NCBI GenBank assembly: GCA_045837725.1
Contig: JBEWZL010000077.1
Location: 186,001-250,000, forward strand
From: Vermamoeba vermiformis
Taxonomy: Eukaryota; Tubulinea; Echinamoebida
Reading direction: 5' to 3'
DNA length: 64,000 bases
Each line of letters opens with the position of its first letter. The first letter of the stretch is position 1. This document shows positions 20,741-33,788 of this stretch, piece by piece. The notes beneath the pieces were generated by a model. That model was not told the DNA's origin. It did not search any database and saw only the letters and a program-made list of their open reading frames with translations. The position numbers and the translations under genes are program-made.

Positions 20741-22624
20741 ATGAAAAGAAAAGCAGAGCAACCTGCAAAAGACGAGCGAAATGCTAAAAGAAACAAATCA
20801 GACGACATTATACTGCCGTGGGTACGTAGATAAAAAAGGATCTTGAGCTAGCCTCCAAAATATTTACGGATATTCGTAACTGTGTTAAATTAGCAGCAAT
20901 ATAATAATAGTGCCTTATTAACCTCGTGAGATAATATTGTAAATTCTTGGAAGAAAAATGAACATTATTTCTCTGTGGATGTATGGACTAACCCTCTATT
21001 TCCTCAAGATGCCGATGGAAGTATGGCAAAATATTATCGAGCATTTGTTTGACAGCTATTTAATTGAAGAACGCATTTGGCGAGAAAATGTCCTGGCTTA
21101 CCTCAAAGAACGAGCAGCAGATCCAAAAAATACAGGCCCTGCTTTCAATCTTACCAATAACTTGAATAACCCCTTGGACCAAGAAATAGCCAATATTATA
21201 CGCGCGGCCCAAAATCCGGAGCCTTGGTCGCCTCAAGAAGATCCACGCGTTCAAACAAAAAGTGTTATTTTGCGCCAGCAAGAAGTTTATGGATTAATAT
21301 TCAAATTATCGGTGACCTCAAGAGACTTGTAAGTCATATAATACATTACGCATCATTAGCATTCCTTAATTAAAGTTTTTTAGTGGATGCCTCGTACAAG
21401 ACGAAAAGATCTGGAAGAAAGTTCTTGAACTGACTCTTGGCGCTAAAAAATGGCTCGAAGCCAATCCGCATTCAATAGAAAAAGAATTTTCAGGCAGCCA
21501 CAAACTTGCTTGCAAATTTTTAATGACGTTCGGACGACTTCAAAATCCAACCAAGAGCAGAGAAATTAATTTGCAAAATACAATGGGAAGTTATTCGATA
21601 ATGAACAATACAGTAGTTTATTATAACGATGAACTTTTGACGATGGATCTGGGCACGGAAATTTCAAAGAAAGAAAACTACTGGACAACGAGAGATAATC
21701 ATACGGCAACATATACACCTACGCCTTATTTAACTGTTATGGAATCACGTGGAGATAACAACGAGACGTGTTTGGATTGTTATGATAACAGGGATACAGG
21801 TACTACGTGGAATTTTGATTGGCCTGTTGGTACTCGATACGTTGGTAGTAAGTAGCTAAAAATCGCTCAATATAATCACTACAATTATCAAAGTGTTAAT
21901 TGTCTTATTCTTTTCAAATGGTAGATTGCGAAGATCTGACGATAGTTGGTGCTAATGACAACGGATATCACGTCTATGTTTCCCGAGCCATAGGAGATAC
22001 TGGAGAAGTATTTTACTTTGATACTTCGTTTAACAAAACTGCTACGGGCACGCCATATCTTCTCGGAGAACTTCCGGTGCTGTTATGGTTCACATCCGAT
22101 ACGCTTGAAATTTTCATTATTGACGGGCTTGCTAAACGCGTTAAACATGCATTGACTATTAATACACTCGATACTAAAGGGTTTAACTTCCAAGAATCAC
22201 TTGAATATGGCTGCAGGTAAGAAAAAATCTTTTTTTTGTGGATCCGGTACACTTTTGTTAACTTTTGTAACATAGGACTATCTGCTTAGACTCCATGCAC
22301 GGAGAATTAATAGAATACAACCCGGTCACATTGAAAGATTTGACAAGACTTCCGATAAAGCGAACACTGAATCTCACTGCCGATAATTTTATTGACTTTG
22401 ACTCAGCGTTCGAGATCTTGGGCACTTTTTGCTTCATCAAACAAGCGAATCAAAATGCCACTAAGTGGGTTGTTTGGGACTTGAAGGCTGCGAAGAAAGT
22501 CAATGAATGGTCGTTTGATGTGCTCTTTAGTGTGGAAAGCACAGCATCCGTGATCACAGGCACGAACTTGTACTTTTTGCTTGAAAATCATATTATGGCT
22601 TATAAGTTCGAAGATTATAAATAA
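20741..22624 (+). CDS. F-box protein with a possible beta-propeller C-terminal half
   Basis: Probable SCF adaptor. A basic first exon (MKRKAEQPAKDERNAKRNKS) joins to MPMEVWQNIIEHLFDSYLIE, an F-box start. The F-box seems interrupted by an insertion before its second half (FGCLVQDEKIWKKVLELT) in exon 3. The rest contains strand-like repeats (VDCEDLTIVGANDNGYHVYV, SRAIGDTGEVFYFDTSF, LLGELPVLLWFTSDTLEIFI, KWVVWDLKAAKKVNEWSFDV). These resemble WD/kelch-like blades without clear consensus motifs. Introns lie near 20820-20990, 21331-21381, 21852-21924 and 22217-22276. No LRRs, so it is unrelated to the two F-box/LRR genes upstream beyond the F-box. Confidence 0.6.
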
Positions 22625-22778
22625 ATATGACGTCATATTAACTCTTTGGTGCTGAGGTCTTGGATGTAAAGAGCCGTTTATTTTTAACACTAGATTTATT
22701 GTAGCAGGATCCAGCCAAAAATAATTCATTAGAATGCAAGAGAATTCATTATATATCTACATGATATGTGTACTGCGC

Positions 22779-23810
22779 TTATTTACCCTTCTTGGCACGC
22801 TCAGCAACGTCAAACTTGGCAATATCGCGACCAGCCTGCATCAGCTGCACGACATTCATGAGCTGCTTGATGGCGCAGAGAGGGGTCCACAACAACATGG
22901 CCCACTCCACGAGACCTCCTTCGCGACCCAGACCTGGCAAGGGCACGCCTGGCACCATCGGACCCTTGGTGAAGTGCAGCAGATACAGACCCAACAACGA
23001 GGCCTCATTGCCCACGCAGAGCCAGAACAAGACCCACTTGTTGCCGTAGTACAAGCGCAGCAAGGCGAATTGATCGGTGCTCGTAGTCTTGTGCGAGGTC
23101 TTGCCGCCGATCAAGGAGCTACATCCGAACATTAGTATCGTTATTTCAACGAGGATAGGTGTTCTAATTAAGGGATGTTATAAAAATAAATATACACGTA
23201 CCTATACAAGTGCGCATAGTGGCTAGTAATGTCGAGGGCAATCAAAAATGCGAATACGAGGATCAAGTCTTTGTAGAAGTAAGCCAAGACAGCTAACAGC
23301 GCGGCAGTAGAGCTGCGATCAGTCACCATGTCGAGCACAGCACCATAGCGAGTGGCTATTCGTGACAATTAGTGAGTTTTCACTGAACAGACGCAGATGC
23401 AAGTTAGGAAATAAAATAAAAAATAATTTGAAATTTAGGAATAAGAGGAAATTAGTGATATTAAGACTACAATAGTGAGGTGTATAATAACGGCATAATA
23501 TTTTAAATATTTTGACGGGTTCTTACCTTGTCCCAACCAACGAGCCACATTGCCATCCACTGCGTCGAGCAATTGACTAGCAGCATAGAAGGCAAAGAAC
23601 AACAAATAGTTCTCAAAGCAGACGTAGAATGCTGCACATGCTAGGATAATTCTTGTATAACCTGCGTATGAACGGTTAGATTTGACTTGAGACGACCTTT
23701 AAAATTTAATATTTCACTAAAATATGGCTGAATAGTATTTAATTAATTATTTTACGAATTTATTTCTTACCAATTAAATTGGGCACGTAAAAGTAAACGG
23801 GATTGACCAT
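22779..23810 (-). CDS. CDIPT: Phosphatidylinositol synthase (CDP-DAG-inositol phosphatidyltransferase)
   Basis: Makes phosphatidylinositol from CDP-diacylglycerol and myo-inositol in the ER membrane. Four exons start MVNPVYFYVPNLIG, the typical N-terminus of eukaryotic PI synthases. The CDP-alcohol phosphotransferase signature D-G-x2-A-R-x8-G-x3-D-x3-D is complete across an intron (DAVDGNVARWLGQG, then TRYGAVLDMVTDR). Several membrane helices follow (LAVLAYFYKDLILVFAFLIA, KWVLFWLCVGNEASLLGLYL), then LMNVVQLMQAGRDIAKFDVA and a basic tail ending AKKGK. Length and order match the PIS1/CDIPT family. Confidence 0.93.
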
Positions 23811-24314
23811 TCCAAAAAATTTTAATAATAACGGCAGTTGTTATTTCTTCAGCACAATGACGTGACACTATGCTCTATATAATTACAGTGCTAGTTGTGT
23901 TCACACTGCACTTCAATGGATTAAAATGACTCCAGTTCCGATATTTTTTTTAAATGCCAAAATCACCGCTCGACGTCATCACAAACAGCTAAGAATTCCA
24001 CCCCAAAAATAGAAGGTGTTACTACATTGGTATGTTGACGTTGTGGTATTGTCGCAGTTCCCAAAGACCGTAACACGTCGTACGACGTTTCAATCTGTTT
24101 GGAATATTGAGATCACGCTCGCTCCTTTATAATTAATCTACTTCGTAATTTTAAAATACATACTGTCTATTAACTAAATTATTGTACTACAGACGAATTA
24201 GATTATGCTGCGCGAAAAATCAATTAGCTGAAAGGAATGTTGTGGTTGCATTAATGCGTCTGATGAATTGAATAACTCAAATTTATCGATAAAGGTGACA
24301 ATAATAATTGAAAT
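23811..24314. promoter_or_regulatory. 504-base divergent promoter region
   Basis: Lies between the starts of phosphatidylinositol synthase and RhoBTB. It contains a 14-base palindrome ACGTCGTACGACGT (24075-24088) and a CRE-like GACGTC (23972-23977). No gene was recognised. Confidence 0.35.
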
Positions 24315-26358
24315 ATGCTGCCTAAACTTCGACTGGTGATGGTGGGAGATCCCCGTGTTGGCAAGGTGACATCTCTTTTTTTAAAACCGCAGATTAACGA
24401 TTATTAATTACTTAGACAATGATGGCGCTGTCTCTTATGAAAGGGGCATTCCCTGAGAAGGGTACAATCCCAACGGTAAGCATTTTAGAATTATTTTTCA
24501 TTCAATAGCTGACCTATCGATCGCTTTCAGTATAGTTTTCTGAATGACTTTTATGTAAGTAACACTCGTTATACTTACTAATATCGCGAAGAATATTTAA
24601 CAAGCCTGACAGGTCACTTGCGAAGGAAAATCAGTGTTAGTGAGCTTGGAAGACACGTACTCGCAGGGCTCAACTGAATTTGTCAAGTATCGCCGCTTAG
24701 TCTACCCTCACACAGGTACAATTCTGTCATAAAATATCTTTCGTATTGACCTTAGCCTAATTATTTAGACGTACTTTTGGTGTGCTTTTCTCTCGCTTCA
24801 CGTGCTAGCTTTGATAATGTTGAGACAACAGTACGATCGATTGAATAATACATATTAGAGTGCCAAGACAGCAGTGTTAATTGTTTGTCATCAGTGGGTG
24901 CCAGAGGTCACGCAGTACTGTCCTAACGTGCCTATAATTCTCGTCGGCAACAAGCTGGATCTGCGATACGAAGCACCGAGGGATGATTCGACAGTCGTGA
25001 GTCAATTGGACGGCGTGAAGTTGGCACGTAGAATTGGTGCGTTTGCTTATGCCGAGAAGTACGTGCCTGGATACACTTTATTGCAGCTATATTGCAAGGC
25101 TGACACTTGACAGCTCTGCTTTGACACGAGAAGGACTGCAGAATGTGTTTGAGATTGCTGTTAGTGCCGTACTTAGTCCCGACAGACCACCGCGAGTGTC
25201 CATATTTACACTTCCCAAGCCAGCTGCACCTGCTGTACTCGCGACTGACCTGCCACTGTCACGCGCACTAGGTCCATTCATTGACACACAACAGTTCGCC
25301 GACTTGACTTTTGTGCTGTCAGACAAACAACAAGTGCACGCGCACAAAGTGATCTTAGCCACGAACTTGCCGAGCTTTTACAAGACATTGCTCAAGGGTG
25401 AAAGTGCCCTGCCTTCGTGCTTCAAACTCAGACCGACAGGACCACAGCCTGGCAGCCCACTCGACCCTCAAACTAGTGCGCAATGGTCAAGAACAGAGCG
25501 CACAATTATCGACACAGACCTGGACTCGCTAGTGCTCCACTGCATTCTCAAGTCCATTTACACTGGCACGGACCTCGAATTCTCCTCAGAAGTCGTGACA
25601 GCAGCTGTTCAATTCTTCACGCAGTGTCCTCGCTTCAGTTCCAAAGAGCGAGAGCAGATTTTGACTGAATTGGCACGCGATCCCAGTCCACCCTTGTCTG
25701 ACGTGTGCTTTCAGATTGGCAAACACCGCGTCTGTGCGCACAAGGTGAGTGTGCTCGAGTTTGACCTAACGAGGCTGACTTGACATGTTTGCAGGTACTT
25801 CTGACAGCAGTCAGCGAGTACTTCGGGGCCATATTCACTAGTGGGCTGAAGGAGTCTCAACTCGATGTGATTCCACTGCACGACATTGACCGCGAAGACT
25901 TTGCACTCTTGAAAGAGTTCTTGTACACTGCTCGCACTGACTCCTTGCACGCGCACAATGTCAGCAATGTCATTCGTCTGGCCAACAAAGTACGTCCCCA
26001 ATGAGTCGTGTGTCTCGCTTACACTAATGTGTGCTGTTAGTACAACTTTTCCGCGCTGATTACACATTGCGAGGTCGTGTGCAAAGACAACATTGACGCG
26101 TTTGATGTGTGGGAACTGTATCAACTCGCTACTGCACACAACTGCCATCAACTGCGGGCCTATCTTATATGGCTGATGACGGTACAATACGATGCTATTC
26201 ATGACCAGACGTGGTTCAAAAAAGAGCTCGAGTCAGATGTGCAGCAACAAGTGACGCGAGAACAATGGCCTGGCTCGGTGTATCACGCCGCAGTGCAAGA
26301 GTGGGAAAAAGAATTAAAAACTCGTGTAAAATCAAGCAGGGATTGTGCAATCATGTAA
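24315..26358 (+). CDS. RhoBTB atypical Rho GTPase with tandem BTB domains and CAAX end
   Basis: Atypical Rho-family protein, about 540 residues in nine exons; relatives act as Cullin-3 adaptors or scaffolds. GTPase part: P-loop GDPRVGKT, VLLVCFSLASRASFDNVETT, WVPEVTQYCPNVPIILVGNK (NKLD) and ENSALTREGLQNVFEIAV. The usual DTAGQE is replaced by DTYSQGST, so GTP hydrolysis is probably lost. A proline-rich linker leads to BTB1 (FADLTFVLSDKQQVHAHKVI, with an inserted Pro/Gly loop) and BTB2 (SDVCFQIGKHRVCAHK joined to VLLTAVSEYFGAIFTSGLKE). A BACK-like tail follows and ends in CAIM, a CAAX prenylation box. RhoBTBs are known in animals and in dictyostelid amoebae (RacA). A CAAX protease, RCE1, is encoded at 53 kb. 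Confidence 0.88.
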
Positions 26359-26487
26359 AATAAAAGGGCTTATGTAAATTGAATAATTTTTTAGTCTCTC
26401 TTGTTGATCTGCAGAACAACACTACTCGCAGCAGTTTATGTCGCATTAATATTTATTATACTTGAAGTTATTTTGTTATAGACCGTA

Positions 26488-27326
26488 ATGCAGTTTATTG
26501 AATCGCTCAAAAAGATAGATGGAGGTAAATCTCGTTTCTTTCTCATTTTTTAATTTATATATACAATTCCTCTGGCACATTTAATACGTATTTCAATCAA
26601 CTTATGGCTATTATCTATTTATTTAACTTTCAAGCTAATTTGTGTTTTTTTTCAGCGCGGGTCCAACATTACCTCGCCACGCTGTCATTCAAATCAGTAT
26701 CGAAGCTGATAATATGGATCGTATTATTTATGGGTGCTGTATACCTGGAACTAGGTGTCATATTCTTCCTCTGCTCAATACTTTATCTCATCTGGGTCAA
26801 TCTCGGTGAGAGAAATCCTGACGACGATTCTCCGAGTGCCTATAGTGTATTTAATAAGGGCGTTAAAAAGATCGATGGTAAGGCTGGTACAATTATTGAA
26901 AATACAACAATGTAACTGACTTTCCAACCACATCCAGGCACTTTTGAAGGTGGAGCGATGATAGAGAACATGTTATTTCAGAATAACAACCAGTATGTGC
27001 TGTATTGTCTTCTATAGATTATATGTAACAGTATTATTGACTTATCGCAATAGATCTAAGAAGGATCTGGTTGGCGTTCAATTTAAAGAAGGTCCGAAGC
27101 CGCGAGTAGTACTGCCACCACCGCGAAAAATGAATAGAAACGACACCTGCTATTGTGGTATGTATTAGTATGTATTATAAGAGCATCTTTATTGATGTAA
27201 TTGTACAATATAGGATCTGGCAAAAAATTCAAAAAGTGTTGTGCACCGTTACTCGAGGCCCAAAACAATCCAAATAGCGCAAAGAATCAATATACACAAT
27301 ATGACAGCTTCTCTGACGATGATTAG
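26488..27326 (+). CDS. SAYSvFN-domain protein fused to a SEC-C zinc motif
   Basis: Probable ER-membrane, ribosome-associated protein. The N-terminal exon MQFIESLKKIDGG joins a membrane segment (LIIWIVLFMGAVYLELGVIF) and the signature SAYSVFNKGVKKIDG, then TFEGGAMIENML. This is the SAYSvFN domain of SAYSD1, which in animals binds UFM1-modified ribosomes at the translocon. A proline/basic linker then leads to NRNDTCYCG joined across an intron to SGKKFKKCC, an intact SEC-C zinc motif (C-x-C-G-S-G-x-K-x-K-x-C-C) best known from the SecA C-terminus. The tail is acidic (YDSFSDDD). I know SAYSD1 without a SEC-C motif, so the fusion is notable. Introns of 50-110 bases join in phase. Confidence 0.82.
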
Positions 27327-27530
27327 TGCTCTATTCACCACTTGAGAACCGATCAAGCCAGCGCTAGTACACATCCAATGTGGATCCGCTCTACTGTGAC
27401 GCAAACATTACAGCTCGAACAGCAGAGAATAAGAGTCGATTCAAGTAAAGCAGAGTCGGTTATTTACATTTTTGTACAAGTTTTGGCTGAATTCGCATGA
27501 TAGATCGGTGTATATAATACAAGAACACTC

Positions 27531-30134
27531 CTATTTGGAGTCTTCAATCTCGCGCAACAAGATGTTTTGCACGTCGCTGATTGGTCGGTTGTCACGTGAC
27601 AAGAGATCGAGCAGTATTTTGTTGAAGTGCACGGGGATGCCGAGTCTCTCGCCCTCACTCACAATCGCGCCGTTGATGCACGCCACTTCTGTCTTCTCGC
27701 CGCGCTTGACGTCGTAGAGCATGGACGACACATTTTCACTCGTGTCGCGCAGCACTGACAGCACTTTGTCCATCGGATCTGAGTAGGGCAATTGAATTTT
27801 CTTGGCTTGAGCCACTTTGACGGACTCTTGAACTGCTTTCTCGAGCAGTTTGCGACCCACGGGCGAGTTGTAGAGCTCACCGTTACTCAACTGCAACAGC
27901 GCGGTCAATGTGTTGATGCCCGCATTGATGATCAACTTGCCCCAAATCATGCTCTCGAGCTCTTCAGTGACACGTGTCTCAAAACCTGATTCAGTGAAAT
28001 ACGAGGCCCACTCGACCACTGTCAGGATATGTTAGTTATGGACATTAATATCAAGAGCTAGAGTGCCACTTACTGTTGAGATTGAACGGTGAGGACGAGT
28101 TGAGTGCGATGGTGGTGAGACCCATGCCACCGTGCTTGACTTCACCTGCTTGGAGAATAGACGCGCCGTGATTGGTCACACCTTGATAGACACGCATTTG
28201 ACTGCCGAGTTCATCGACGAGCACTTCACGATTGCCAAGTCCGTTCTGCAGTGTGAGCACGACACCCTTCGGACTCAGTATTTGCATCGCTTTCTTTGCT
28301 GCCTCGCGTGTGTGCAGCCCTTTGACGAGCACGACACACAAGTCTGCAGGGCCCACTGAGTTCAACACGTCTTCAGGTCGCTCAGTCACTTTGATGTTGG
28401 TCACGAGCTTCTGTGACTTGTCGAGTTCGTGCAGCACGAGACCTGATTGGTTGATTTTCTCCGCGTGTTCTTTCCACGACGAAATCATCCACACATCGCG
28501 CGGACTATTAGCGGTAATGTGGCTGTACTTTTGACGAGTGAGGGCCAATCTAGCGGCAAACAATGAGCCCATGGCACCACCGCCGATCAAACAGACGTTC
28601 TTCGTCAAGAGCTCGTAGTTGAATGGCTGGCCTAACGTTGAATTGAACGGCGGAATTTCACCAGTGATCACGTCGTTGATTTCGTTGGAGGTCTTCATCG
28701 TGACAGTGTTGCTATTGTTGTTCGTGTTGATGAAAAATTTGAACGAGCTCGCATTCGCCGTGTTCTCAGCTTGCGTGTTTTGACTGCGTGACTGTTGTTC
28801 GGTTGTAGCTTGCATTAAATTGGTGGGCATTGGATTGTTGATCTGCGCGCCTTTCAAGTGACCAGCTTGTCGTTGCAAAAATCTGTCCCACTCTTCAGGC
28901 TTAATGCTGTACGTGTGTTCTTTGGCTGGGAAGCTGCGTTCAGTGACCTCTTCTTTGTACTTTTGCAGCGTCTCAGTCATGATTTGACCGAGATTGATGT
29001 ATTGTTTGCAGAACTTGGGCTTCATATTGGGGTACAAGCCAAACATGTCGTGCCACACCAAGATCTGACCTGAAGTTTTGTTGCCAGCACCAATGCCGAT
29101 AGTAGGGATATCTAGCTTCTTCGTAATGTATTCGCCCACCACTTCAGGCACTGATTCAATGACGAGTGAGAAGCAGCCCGCTTGTTTCAGTGCTTCGGCA
29201 TCCGCTAACAAACTTTCAGCGTCCTAATCAGAGGTCAATAACATGTTATTACATACGACTCAACATCATTATTGTTACCTCAGCGGTCTTGCCCTGCACT
29301 CTGAAGCCACCGAGCGCGCTGAGAGTTTGCGGCGTGAGACCAATGTGACCCATGACTGGCACGCCTGCTTGCACAATGGCCTCGATGCGTGGGGCCATTC
29401 TGCGACCTCCTTCGAGCTTCACAGCATCGACCCGGCCTTCTTTCATCAACCTACAGCGATGTTAGGCGATATTGTATTATTAACCGCTGCGTTAAAGTTG
29501 TACCTGAAGGCACTTTGAATTGCCATTTCAGAACTGGATTCGTAACTGCCAAACGGCATGTCACCAACGACAAAGGTCTTTTGTGCACCACGAGTTACGG
29601 CTTTGCAATGGTGAACCATATCTAGGACAAATAAATTACTTTTTGTTGAAATTTCCAGGTCTTTGCTCGTTAATTCACATCGCGAAATTGAATTAATAAA
29701 TTTAAGGTTGAATAATTACCGTCCATGGTAACTCCAACTGTATTATTCTCTCCCATCATGACCATGCCTATATAAATTAAAATTAGAATTTTCTTGAATT
29801 TTTCAGACGCGGAGCAAACGGATCTGTAGTGGATCGACCCTCGGAATATTTTTTTTAAACAATGATACTCAATTAATTTTATAATAATCGTACCCAGCGA
29901 ATCACCAACGAGCAATGCATCGATCCCGGCTTGATCAGTGATGTACGCCGAGGTGTAATCGTACGCAGTGACCATCGTGATCGGCTTGCCCTCGCGGTAC
30001 TTTTTTTGCAAGTCAAGAATAGTGTTTTTCTTAGATTGGGTCACGGTTGAGTACATTCTCAATGGGTTGATTGATTTTCCCTCGGTATATTTTCGAACTC
30101 CATCACTGATCGTGCGTCGTACAAATTGAAACAT
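27531..30134 (-). CDS. panB-panE: Bifunctional ketopantoate hydroxymethyltransferase - ketopantoate reductase (PanB-PanE fusion)
   Basis: Carries two consecutive steps of pantothenate synthesis: ketoisovalerate to ketopantoate (PanB) and ketopantoate to pantoate (PanE). About 740 residues in six exons. A basic, Arg/Ser-rich N-terminus ([20 protein letters not shown]) looks like a mitochondrial presequence. PanB part: [28 protein letters not shown] and [13 protein letters not shown] (metal Asp residues), [29 protein letters not shown] (catalytic Glu) and GIGAG. A Gln/Asn-rich linker (about 28850-28680) joins the PanE part: [20 protein letters not shown] (NADPH loop), [39 protein letters not shown] and [20 protein letters not shown]. 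Both halves appear complete. It is head-to-head with panC. Confidence 0.93.
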
Positions 30135-30421
30135 TGAAAAGTAATTGTCCGATCAGATCTGCAACTTGGATCTGTTCAATATGTGAGCTAACGATCAACT
30201 CTTTACTATTCTTAGTTGTGTTGATGTGCGCGTTGAATAAATTGAAATGAAACAGTTGCGCATTTATCTTTTTTCTACCAGGGCTGAAATGTCACGTGGT
30301 TCTGTGAACGGCACGTGGCTGCAAGTTTCAGCTCCGTTTCCATCAACCAGGGCCTCCGTTGGCATATAACAGTGTTTTTTGCACAGATTTAGTTCCACAC
30401 ATCACCACACGAGTGACCATC
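30135..30421. promoter_or_regulatory. Bidirectional promoter of the pantothenate genes with two CACGTGG sites
   Basis: 287 bases between the panB-panE and panC start codons. CACGTGG occurs at 30293 and 30312, 19 bases apart (close to two helical turns), both in the same orientation. These are E-box/G-box-like sites; the binding factor is unknown. Confidence 0.4.
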
Positions 30422-31723
<1,302 letters not shown>

Positions 31724-31914
31724 ATAGCACTATAGTCTTTGTAGTCTTAGTCTTCGTAGCATGTATAATATTGAGTTTATTAAATTACAAATGTACATCA
31801 GTGTTTTTGAGATTAACACGCATAGCAGTTACATAATAATATTATGATAACCAAAACAAAACGTTAACTCAAATGTCCGCAAGAAGTAGTATTCACAGTG
31901 CTCGGACTCAGTTG

Positions 31915-33649
31915 TTACTCGCCAGCAATGAACTTGGTGATGTGATCAGCGAGCTGTGCGGCGCTAGTGATCGGAATGTCGTGGCCACAACCAGGGCCTG
32001 CAATCACATCTAATTGACACGCCGTGAAATATTTGGAATAAAAGGCTTCTGCGCGCTCTACAGGCACTACTTTGTCCTCTGCACCATCAGACTCGTTAAT
32101 ATCTGTTGTGTTCATGAACAACTGTTTGACGTACCTGAGCCGTGAATCAATCGCGCGGGTATTTTGAACTTGGTCAGTGCACTCGCTGCATTGTCAATGC
32201 GATGTTTCACAATGCACTCTTCGTACGAGGAATAAATGCCGTGGAAATTGTGATTCATGCCGTCCTGTCAAGCGAGTGTTAGACACGTGTCAAGTGAGGC
32301 ATTGTGACAGTTAGCGTACATAAACTACGTCCTCAGGCTTGTCTTTGACTACGAAGGGAATTATAGGCCGCCCTTGAGAATAGAATAAGTCAATAATTGC
32401 AGAATAAATGCGGCACAGTGTCACGTACAAAGAGCGCGATGTTGACAGATGACGGCGCAACAAATCTTGCACATGAGTTTGTTGTTGAGCAGTGGATGGC
32501 CGTGTGGATGGAAAATATCTTGCACGACGTACTTCTGCGCCATTTGTTCGCTCTCGTAATAGGGCAGTGAGATCAGTGACAATGTCTTCACTTTCTGCGG
32601 GAATCTAACGCACAGTGACACGCGGTGAATACAAGCCTCCGTTTGACACGTGTCAATTGACATACCTCGCAGCGAGTTCGATGGCCAGAATGCTGCCCAT
32701 GGCGTGACCAATCACGTGAAAGGGACCTTTGCGGTGCTGAATGACATCGCTGGAATTGACTAGTTAGCACTGGTGTTGCGCGGCTGTAGTTAATACTCAG
32801 CACTACGCACCGAAATAAGAAAAATAAATGCGTGTCCACGTCATACGCGAGATGTTCAGGACTCGGCGAGCGACCTGCGCGAATAATCAGATCTGTGTGA
32901 GTTCACTGAGCTTGCATTACAGCGAGCTGATAGCAACATACCATGTCCTAATAAGTCGGGTATAATATAGTGATATTTTTTCTTGTTCATTCCAGTCACC
33001 ATTGGCTAAAATTGAAAAATTTTCAGTAAACTACGGATGGAGTGAAATTGAAACCTTAAATGAGCAGCTTGATCACTACTAATATAAATAATATGTACCT
33101 CCCAATATTTGAACGACTTAGATAGTCCGTGCAATAAAATTACTGGCTCGTTGCCAGAGCCGACTTCATAAACATAGAGCGGATCTACCGGCTTCATTTG
33201 TTCAGCCGTCATAAGCTAGTAATAAAATTAATATAATCACTATTGTAATATATATAAGCAAATACTCACGCGTGATTTGGCCGCTTCAGATAATCGACCC
33301 AAAAAGTCTGAAGGCATGGAATTGATTAGACAAAATTATTATAATCTATTGTATATTCTTTTACGCATAGTAAGCATAATAATTCATAATTTAATTAATT
33401 ATTGCAATTTTAAAATTAAAAGATCTGATCCAAATTTTTACCTGTCAACGTTACATCTGCTGTGGCAAAGGGGTCGACGTCGGGTTTAATATTTTCTTGT
33501 GTATAGAATCTTCTTGCACTCTTACTATTTGCTGATTGTCGTCTAAAACTTGCAGATCCATGCAGCAAGGCGGATCCACCGATCAAACCAGCACAGCGGG
33601 GCTTAGTCCGCAGGACAATTGATACTATTGTTCGCCTAATTGATAACAT
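31915..33649 (-). CDS. Mitochondrial-type alpha/beta hydrolase-fold protein lacking the nucleophile serine
   Basis: Alpha/beta hydrolase fold, substrate unknown. The N-terminus (MLSIRRTIVSIVLRTKPRCA) is Arg/Ser-rich without acids, like a mitochondrial presequence. Oxyanion-side motif: EPVILLHGLSKSFKYWE. The nucleophile elbow, normally G-H-S-M-G, reads VIGHAMGSILAIELAAR (bases 32690-32725), so the serine is alanine. The acid and base positions remain: GAEDKVVPVERAEAF and GPGCGHDIPITSAA. It is therefore either a pseudo-enzyme or uses another nucleophile. About seven exons; some middle ones were not traced in full. Convergent with panC, 190 bases apart. Confidence 0.72.
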
Positions 33650-33788
33650 ATTGATACACAAATATATACAGAGTTGTGTTCGTCAATCAGGAGCTGTTTG
33701 ACTATTTGTTGACTGTTCGTGTTTTGGTTTTTCGATCGCGCCTAAAAAATGATTCTACGAACACAATTATAACACAACACGACAGACG

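Noticed and set aside
22734-23135. Plus-strand 133-residue frame
   Set aside because: Antisense to the last exon of phosphatidylinositol synthase.
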